A model generated the notes under the pieces. It ran no database searches and had not been told where the DNA came from. It saw only the letters and a list, made by a program, of their open reading frames with translations. The position numbers were made by a program, and so were the translations under genes. Positions 56,401-64,000 of a stretch of DNA of 64,000 nucleotides are shown one piece after another (the stretch's first letter is position 1; every line of letters starts with the position of its first letter). Source of the DNA: Sitta carolinensis (lineage: Eukaryota > Chordata > Aves > Passeriformes > Sittidae); contig CM063284.1 in assembly GCA_032173965.1 (NCBI GenBank), positions 129,727,625-129,791,624 on the forward strand, written 5' to 3'.

Positions 56401-59010
56401 GGATCTAATTCTTCATCTCTGTTTCACTGTGTTCATGGCAGGTCAACTGATCACCGGGCCCTGCAGGTAAGATTCATTTCCCAACATTTAAAATGTTTGC
56501 CTTGTTTCCCAGAGCAAAGCAGACAGGGTTAACCAAGTAGCTGCAGGGTGATTCATCTAACAAAGGCTGCATGAATCATGGAGATGCCTCTCTCCCCACT
56601 GACAAGAGAGGGTTGGGGACAGGAGCCTCTCTGAACTAATGCTGGTTTTAAGCTTCACTGTCTGAAAGCTGTACTGGCAGTCAAGTGAAATGAATACCTA
56701 ATGGCCTAAAGGTTAATTTTTACAGTGATTTTATGATGATACCCTTTTCAGGTGGGCAATAAGTAAGACAAGGTTTAAGATTTCATAATTGCACATGCTT
56801 AGAAATTTCCTCCTCTAGTACAGAAGTTTCATAAATACACAAGCAGCTTGGCTATAAAACAGGAGAAGCCTGTCCATGTGCCATGTTCACCACAGATGAC
56901 AACAGGGGTCTTTTCCCAGGAGCTGCTGAGACACTTCTGGGGAGGAATTACTTCTGCTGCCATCCACAGTGACCAAGCACTGACTACTGTTTCTTCACAG
57001 CCTCAGACGTTTACAACATGGCTTGGGGAGTTTTCTGCTCTGCTTCTACAAGCCAGTGCATGCTGTCAGTGCTTCACTACAGACATGTCCTGTTCCATCC
57101 ATTCAGCCTCCTGAAAAAGGGAGATCACAGCCAGAATGTTTTTCAGAGAACATACTCAGTAAAACAGCAGCAGTTACAATGCTGTCAGTTTCAATCTTAT
57201 GCTGTGAAGCCAGTTCCTTGGCTTCTGTAGGAGCCAGAAAGGGGTGACACAGCTGCAGCAGGATCTTCTTGAGCCCTCTAGTTAGGACACACATATGCAC
57301 ACAAGTATGATGATGCTCAAGCTTCTGAGTGACCTCCTGCAGCAACCACAAGTGTGTCTTTTGCTTTCTCTCTCTTGTTTTAATCAAATTTATTCATTTT
57401 GAAAGCAGGCAGTAAACAGAGGAGCTGGGCATAGAAAAGAAAGCCATCATTAATAACTTAATCAACCATCTTGATGACTAGCAGAACTTCCAATAATTTC
57501 GCTGCATTGTACTCCAGTGTAAATCACATTTCTGCAAAATGTGCCTCTCTGTGACTATATGTGGGACAACATCAACCTTCTCAACAGTGGACTCGGCAAG
57601 GTGTCTCTCATGTTTTTCTTCCTTCACAGCAATTAACACATCATTTAATATTTTCTAAGCATTTTCTACACTGAAATTTCCCAAGAATAAGAGAGGACTT
57701 TTTTCTCATCATCTCACCAAGCGTGCTACTGATTAAAAGATATAAGTGACTAGAAAAGGTGTCATTTTTGTGTCAAGCCCATTTCTCAGGTGAGCTGCTC
57801 TGAACTTCGTACCTGACATGAATTGTTCCCGTGCACTACAAAATTAGAGAATCTGGTAGGAAAAAGTTTTGATTTCTTGAGCCTGTGGAAGTAGACAAAG
57901 CCCTGTTTTTCACAAATCCTCTGTGTTACTGGAAGTTTAATCAACGGTCAGGCTGGCAGTTTTAGAAGCTAAAAGCAAAATAACAAATTCAAAGTCACAA
58001 GCTCAAGGAATGTATTTGTAGCATGACTTATAAACTAGATCTGATTGTTGATGCTCTACAAATCTCCATTCTATGAGCTCACATTTGGAGCTGAGCAAGC
58101 GAGGCAGCCGCACGGCCCCACTGTCCCTCCCACCGCACTGTGCCCTCTCCACAGCCCTGGTCTGACAGATTTTAAACAATTCTGTCACGCTGTAATGTAA
58201 GACCCACAAACATGAACTGAGATGATAAAATATATCAGAGCGAACAAAGAGAGAAGCAAGGGGGAACAATACAGACACGTCCCTTTGCAAAAGGCAGAGA
58301 AAATATTTTGATCTCCTAGTTACAAGCCCACTCCTGGTTGACTTCTGACCCAAGACTGCTGATGACAATTACATCACCACTGCTGGCCAGTATAACGCTG
58401 CTGCCAGTAGCTCTTTGCCTCGTTAGCAGGGTATGCAGAAGAGCAACTTCATCTCATTGAGTCAGTGGAGGGAAATGGGTTTCTTCAGCAAGGAGAGCAG
58501 ATCAGCTAAGGTAGGATTTGGCACTGGATTGCCTCTCACACTCTCGCTCACTCACAGCTTAAGGAAAAGATGAAGCTAAAATGAGAAGCACCCTTAGGGT
58601 GCAAAATGTTCTTTCGTTAGAGGATCACATGGAAAACTCTGACAGCATACCAGAGCATCTTCAAATATCTGCTCCTATGAAGCACCTCTTTCTTCTCTCA
58701 CACTGGTATACATCAGCAGCCACCCTTAAAGTCAGAGTCAAGCATAACTGAGATTAAAAAACATGTTCAAATTATGGAAAGGTAAGACAGAAGTAAAAGT
58801 CCACATGTTCCACAGGGGATGAAGACCCTGTGACCCATATAGCTGCACATTTCTGGTTCAACCGTCCTGCGCACCTGTGCTGGATACTCACACTTCTTAC
58901 AGAGAACAGAACAAATTGACTTCCTTCACTACCCTGGACTCTGCTGTCTTCGCTTGCCTCATTGGAGGCCTTCAGCATCACCGCTGGATTATTTTCTGAT
59001 TACGTTGCAT
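50441..59010. other. GEM upstream intergenic region, no gene recognised
   Basis: In human the next gene on this side is RAD54B, but I find no helicase-like exon here on either strand. Open frames, the longest 167 codons at 55575-56078 plus, show no domain or splice context. Distal GEM regulatory elements may lie here but cannot be called from one sequence. Confidence 0.5.
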
Positions 59011-59023
59011 GTAGCTTGTTAAC

Positions 59024-59676
59024 TTGTTCTCCTGGGGTGACTTTATGATGCTGATTTGTATCCCCTCTCGCCTGTTTAGCCCAGAAATAAGCTCTGCACC
59101 TTTAAAACTAGATCTGAGGGCGAAATGGGGAGAGCGTAAAGCAGGGGAATGTTTTTCGCGGCTGTCTTCAAAGCACAGAGAGCGGAGCGCAGCCGTGCCC
59201 GAGCCCGCGGCAGCGCTCCCGGAGCTCTCCGCCCCGCAGGCACACGGGGAGTTTCCCCTTGCTGTTTTCCCTGGCTTTTCTCTCGTTAGCTACGGCCAGA
59301 AAGTTTTTTTTAACTGTTCAGCCATTGTTGAGTCCAGAAAGGCCAGAACTATCGTCTGTCCCTTCTCCAAGGTGCTCTGAGGCCGGGACCCCGGCCCCGG
59401 GGAGGCAGAGAGCCGAGGGCACACCCACGGAGAGGACTCGGACTACCGAGGGTCTCTCTCTGAATTCGCCATGTTCGCAGAACAACGAGGGGTTCCATTG
59501 TTTAATATTATCCAGTTTCTTATGTTTGTGAATATTTTGCTTGTTAAATAAACAGTTTTTCCCACTTTTCTCAAAGGAGGTTTATCTCCCAAACAGGTGA
59601 GGGGAAAGGGCCGCTTGAATTGGATTTTCAGTGACCCCTTCCGAGGTTTCCTCCCAGATTTGCCCTAAACCAGGAC
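59024..59676 (+). mobile_element. Probable solo LTR, GC-rich core, flanked by GCTTGTTAAC
   Basis: The stretch runs from TTGTTCTCCTGGGGTGAC to CCCTAAACCAGGAC, with a CpG-rich middle (59150-59420) and a late TTAAATAAACAG polyadenylation signal near 59545. The 10-mer GCTTGTTAAC lies immediately outside both ends (59014-59023 and 59677-59686). Because GTTAAC is its own reverse complement, the true LTR may instead begin TGTTAAC at 59017 and end GTTAACG at 59687. The open frame at 59024-59380 is not considered a gene. Confidence 0.68.
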
Positions 59677-59689
59677 GCTTGTTAACGTT

Positions 59690-62600
59690 CTATCTGAATT
59701 TAAAAAAGAAAAACTGATGAGAGAAAGAGGTCCAGAGACAGAGGGTCAGAGAGACATGTCCTACTCATAGAATAGACTTCTTGAGACCATGTAGGTTCAA
59801 GAAGTGTCCCTAATTTGCAGATAGTATATAATTTACTGAGTGTAATACACACTTTTTCCATTGCCAGGATCTCAGGAAGGCGCTCTCTTCGGAGGCCCTT
59901 AGACTCCCAGTTCCCAGTGTCTGTCCCTTATTGCTTACAGTCATGTGACTATACTAAGGAACCAAACCCTCTGAGCACCTAGGAGATACCTAATTGCTGC
60001 ACCATTTCAGCTTTCCAAAGTGTTCCTCAACCATCGCTAACATAACAGTAACTTTTCACTTAGTGTACAGGCAGGGAAGGAATTTCTTCAGCTTCCTGAA
60101 AAACCAGAAGTTTCCCCATGGGTGCCCTTGGACTGGCTGACTTCCAAAACCCTTACAGCTCTACCCAGAGTGATCGTCAGCTGCTCTGTTCATGTCAGGG
60201 GCTGTGGAGCAAACATACAAAGTCCTGTGTAGGCTTGTTCAAATTCAACAGAAAAGGAAACCTGCACATTCGATCAGCTTGAGGCTGAAAGTCTGTGGAA
60301 CTGGGATAAAGCGGGGATGAGGAAGTGGAGATGAGGACAGCATTTTCCCAACAGCATTTTATCAGTGATTAGAGTTGAGACAATATGAGGTTACTTCTCT
60401 CTCACCCAGGAAGCAGTCAAGTTTTGGAGGTATCAGACACGAAGTGCAGTTTTCATTGTTTCTGTTTCACGAAGAACTTGCCTGGCTTGCACACCACTGG
60501 TTTTTGGACTTTTGTTTCCCATGTCTGAAGAACACTGAAAAACACATTTTGCACAGTGAGGAGAAAAGTTCCTGAATTTTAGAGAAGTGCAATAAAAAGT
60601 CATGGAAGTGAAAGGGCAGATACTTAACAGACAACATGTGAGAAGTGAGCTATTTAATGGGCTGCTCCATATCTTGGATGTACCCAGCAACACTCTGCTG
60701 TTGGCCTTACCACTCTAATTTCACCTCCAGACCATACCAGTGTTTTCTCAGTGGCAGCCTCATGTATCACTAGTCCCTGAAGGCTGAAGATCCCTCTCTA
60801 CTTTCATCAGTTCAGCAACTGATACTACGAGCTGCCTTATCCTGGTCCTGGCTTGGTCTAGAAGTAATGGAAGTAGCAGTCACATATAATTTAAAGAAAA
60901 AAAAAAAATACAGTGACAGTGACGGTTATAGTCATGTGTGAAGACTGACAGCCACACCAGCGCTGTGCATTCTGTAGCAATGCAAAAGACAAATAAACCC
61001 AGTCTCAGACACGAGAAAGTAAGATATAGTGCATTGTAGAGTCAAATGCAACTCACTGTCTCTAATATTAATTACTAATTATGTTAGAGCTGGACAAATC
61101 ACCTGGTAGTAACCTTTATATTTATTTAAAGTCTGCGTCACTACTTTAGTTATTGTCTTTCCATGATGCACTTGTGGAGTGTATACTTTCCGCAAATGGA
61201 GCAGCAAGTTCCCAAAACCCACCTGTTTAAATACACAAACTCTCCTCTATGCATTTGAGGGAAAAGTGATTTATCAAATACCAACATACATGGAGAAATT
61301 CCTGAGCAGGTTGAACAGACCCCCTGCTTGCTGTCACCTCGCCAGCTGCAGTGGAGGGAAGGAGCTGCCAAACTCTAAGCTTCATGAAAACACTCACGGC
61401 TGCCACAGGAGCTGTCTCCTGCAGGGCTCAGGCAAGCCAGGTTCTTCAGCTGCCACCCCAGACAGGGAACATGCAGGAGGGTGCAGCTGAGCTAGGCCAG
61501 CCCAGAAAATTTGGGGGTCATCATCACATTGTTACATATTCAAGCCAATGTGGCTGTAAGTGACAGCAAACATAAAAAAGCTCAGTATAAGCTTTTATTT
61601 AATGCAGCAAGTCAAAAACATCTTAACGATATAAATAACCACTGCTAATACTTAGTGTTACCCAACAACTGAATTAGGTTATAATGTTTTTTTGGTTTAA
61701 TTGGGGATAGCCCAATATATAAATAGATTGTTGTTATGTTTAGCTGAGAACAAGGATTAGAGACTGGCTTAGTACAGAAGTAGATCCTGATTTCCACTCA
61801 GGAAATAGGAGATTAACTTGACAATAACAACAGAGCTTGCAGACAGTGACGAACAAGCGCATCGTGGGTTTCCCTACTCAGGGATGTTTGGTCTGACACC
61901 TCTGCTGTTTGTGTCACTTCCTGTGCTTAAAAGGGCATCCCTTAAGTATTTTGAGACAGGTAAGTACTCCAAGGCAACAACACTGAAGAGTAATTATTGC
62001 TGACACTGAGGGCATGTGCCAGGTATTAGAAGGCCCCTGTTGTACTCCTTGCGCTGCCTCTCATTAGCAAGGCACTCTCTTCAGAGCAGCAGCACTTGGT
62101 TTTCAGTGGTTGCACTGTGCAGTCTTATTCAGACATATGGAGCAGATCTCTGTATCATTAGGTCTTTGGTTTTAAATCAGTAAAATGACACAGGCATAAC
62201 AGTGCTTGTGAGGAGCATTGGAAAAAGCACTTAAATTATTTAAAGAAATCATAACTGATGTGGAAAATATTTTTTAAATAATAATTTGCTTCTAACTGTT
62301 TAAAAGAGGACTTCTGAAATAGTTACAAAACTGGAGACTGAAACAATTGAAAACAACATCATTATTGGTTGACATACACAGTAAGAGACCAAGCTGCATT
62401 GTGCCAAGCACTATACAAACATATATCAAAAATATAACCATTGTCCTGGGCAACTGTCAACTTTGTTATTAAACTAGAGGCATGGGAAACAGAAGGAAAC
62501 AAAGAAAGAGCACTGGTCAACAGGAAATGCAATGGCCAGAGCAAATCAACATCACAACAGGCATCAAATATACACAGAATAGTCAATTACTTTTATGCAA

Positions 62601-64000
62601 ACTAACAGAGAATGAAGTAGCTCTGTGATCTTGTAGGGATCTTTTGGGCACAAAGGACAGTGGACAACAAGGAGTAGAAGAATGAAAACTGGGGATGAAA
62701 ACTTCATTGCTATGGATAAGAGATTTTTTTTGGTGGGGGAGCAGAGTTGAGTACATTTTCCTGCAGAATTCTAAATAGCTTTGGGGCTTTTAGGACAACT
62801 TTACGTTACCTATAGAATTTATCATTCCATTTCAGGCCATTTTTTTAATAACACAACATTTGGCCTCAGACAGTCTGATAGTCTGAGTCATGCTTGGATT
62901 TCTCAGAAACAGAAATCAGAGAAAAGAATACCTTGCCACTATTTAGATGTCATTTTTTATTTAAAAGAAATGTTTATAACACCTTAATCTAAGTTTCCAG
63001 AAGTTAACAATAATTTCTTGATGCCCTTGTACTTTAATACTTTCTTTAATTCCTTTCTTAAATCTTGTAGCATAGAAAAAGGAGTGTCAAAAAACTAGTT
63101 TCTTACCAAGCCTATTGAGCTAGGCACAAAAACCTGTGCCTGGAAACATAAAATCTTTTCTATTAAAAGACTAAAGACTTTCCTATGTGAGAGCACAATG
63201 AAACATAAAAACAACCACAGTGGAAAAAATGGAATAGATTTACAGTTTTAAAATAGTATGCATGATACAAAAGTTCATCGGTCTATTTAAATTTCAACAA
63301 AAAAGTTGGGGTTTTTTTTTCATTACTGCAGAATGCATTCATTGTGGGTTTTAAGTGCCTCGATTTAGAAGTTGAAGGCAATTTTTATTAATAACACATG
63401 TAATCCCAATACAAGAGATTCCTGTGGCAGATTCATTGGCTCCTTAAACAGACATCCTTGGCATCAGTAGAAAAAAGGGCTGGAAATAACTGCTTGGCTA
63501 GGGGAGATCCCCATGGCAGTGGGTTCCCTGCTGGCAGTGCCACCTCCCTGTTCTCCCACAGGCAGCGTAGGCTGGAAACTTCCTGAGGACAAGGCATGGA
63601 TGTGCATCCTCTCCCATCTGAATGGAGATTCCACACAGAGATACTCACGAACCACGAGGCTTCCTGGGTCTAAAACGCCTGGGGTATGAGGACCTTAGGA
63701 TACTGTGTTCCTCAACAGGACAGACAGGAGGCAGACTGAGCACAATGCTCAGTGGAATGTGTGGAAGGAAAGGCCACCTTGTTGGCTGTCACTGGCTGTA
63801 GCTGACAGCTTTAATCTCTTTTGAATAAACCCTGTTTATTCTAAGAACTCTGACATACAGCACGTGCTGGCAGAATAGGACTGACACCATCACTGCAGTC
63901 CCTGTGGTTACTATGTATGGATTCAATTTGTGTCAGCCTTTTCATGGAAGTAGTTCTTGTGAGCCAGGCAAGGAGAGAAAATATACTCTTCCCACCTTCT
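59690..64000. other. Intergenic, no gene recognised
   Basis: The sequence is AT-rich with short A and T runs (for example near 60896-60909). No exon, RNA gene or clear repeat is identified. Confidence 0.5.

Noticed and set aside
59024..59380. GC-rich open frame that might mark a CpG-island promoter and first exon
   Set aside because: The surrounding sequence has LTR order and a poly(A) signal, with repeated flanks, so a retroviral LTR is the better explanation.
50441..64000. Exons of RAD54B, the neighbour of GEM in human
   Set aside because: No SNF2-helicase motif or exon-like frame was found on either strand. The gene is probably further right, outside the window.

Overview
This window looks like a single-copy autosomal locus from a bird, most likely a passerine. 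The two recognisable genes are vertebrate: cadherin-17 (CDH17, LI-cadherin) and the RGK small GTPase GEM. Both are on the minus strand and lie next to each other, which is also their arrangement on human chromosome 8q22.1. The bird assignment rests on the repeats: CR1 LINE copies with the octamer-type 3' end (ATTCTATGATTCTGTG), a tRNA-Ile-headed SINE with a CR1 tail of the kind described in zebra finch, and several LTRs of endogenous retrovirus type. The passerine assignment is an inference from the repeats and from compact introns. No species can be named from the sequence alone.

Layout in window coordinates. Positions 1-16626 hold the 5' two thirds of CDH17: twelve exons, of which the first carries the start codon at 16601 and the last visible one ends at 234. 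They encode about 598 residues: signal peptide, EC1 to EC5 and the start of EC6. The rest of the gene (end of EC6, EC7, transmembrane segment and short tail) lies beyond the left edge. Introns hold a CR1 fragment (6655-7519), a probable LTR (about 9820-10170) and a SINE (12340-12486). Positions 16627-41460 are the CDH17 5' flank and/or first intron plus the intergenic space. This region is rich in repeats: a 1.34 kb LTR with 5-bp target duplications, a probable second LTR, CR1 pieces, a TGAA microsatellite, a C/G-rich LTR with a 22-nt G run, and a 580-bp fold-back element with long inverted arms. Positions 41460-50365 hold the complete GEM gene: five exons, 297 codons, a ~1 kb 3' UTR, and a promoter with a TATA box and a CRE-like site. 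Positions 50440-64000 are the GEM upstream region. It contains one further LTR (about 59024-59676) and no coding exon I can recognise.

The two genes are not known to work together: CDH17 is a Ca2+-dependent adhesion protein of epithelial cells, and GEM is an inducible inhibitor of voltage-gated Ca2+ channels and Rho signalling. The most informative observations are: the CDH17 exon-phase series that repeats over two domain pairs, a trace of internal gene duplication; the missing Ca2+ motif at the EC2-EC3 junction; a perfect 24-bp inverted repeat with a 7-nt loop; and the 580-bp element whose ends are about 200-bp inverted copies of each other. I found no sign of an undescribed protein system.
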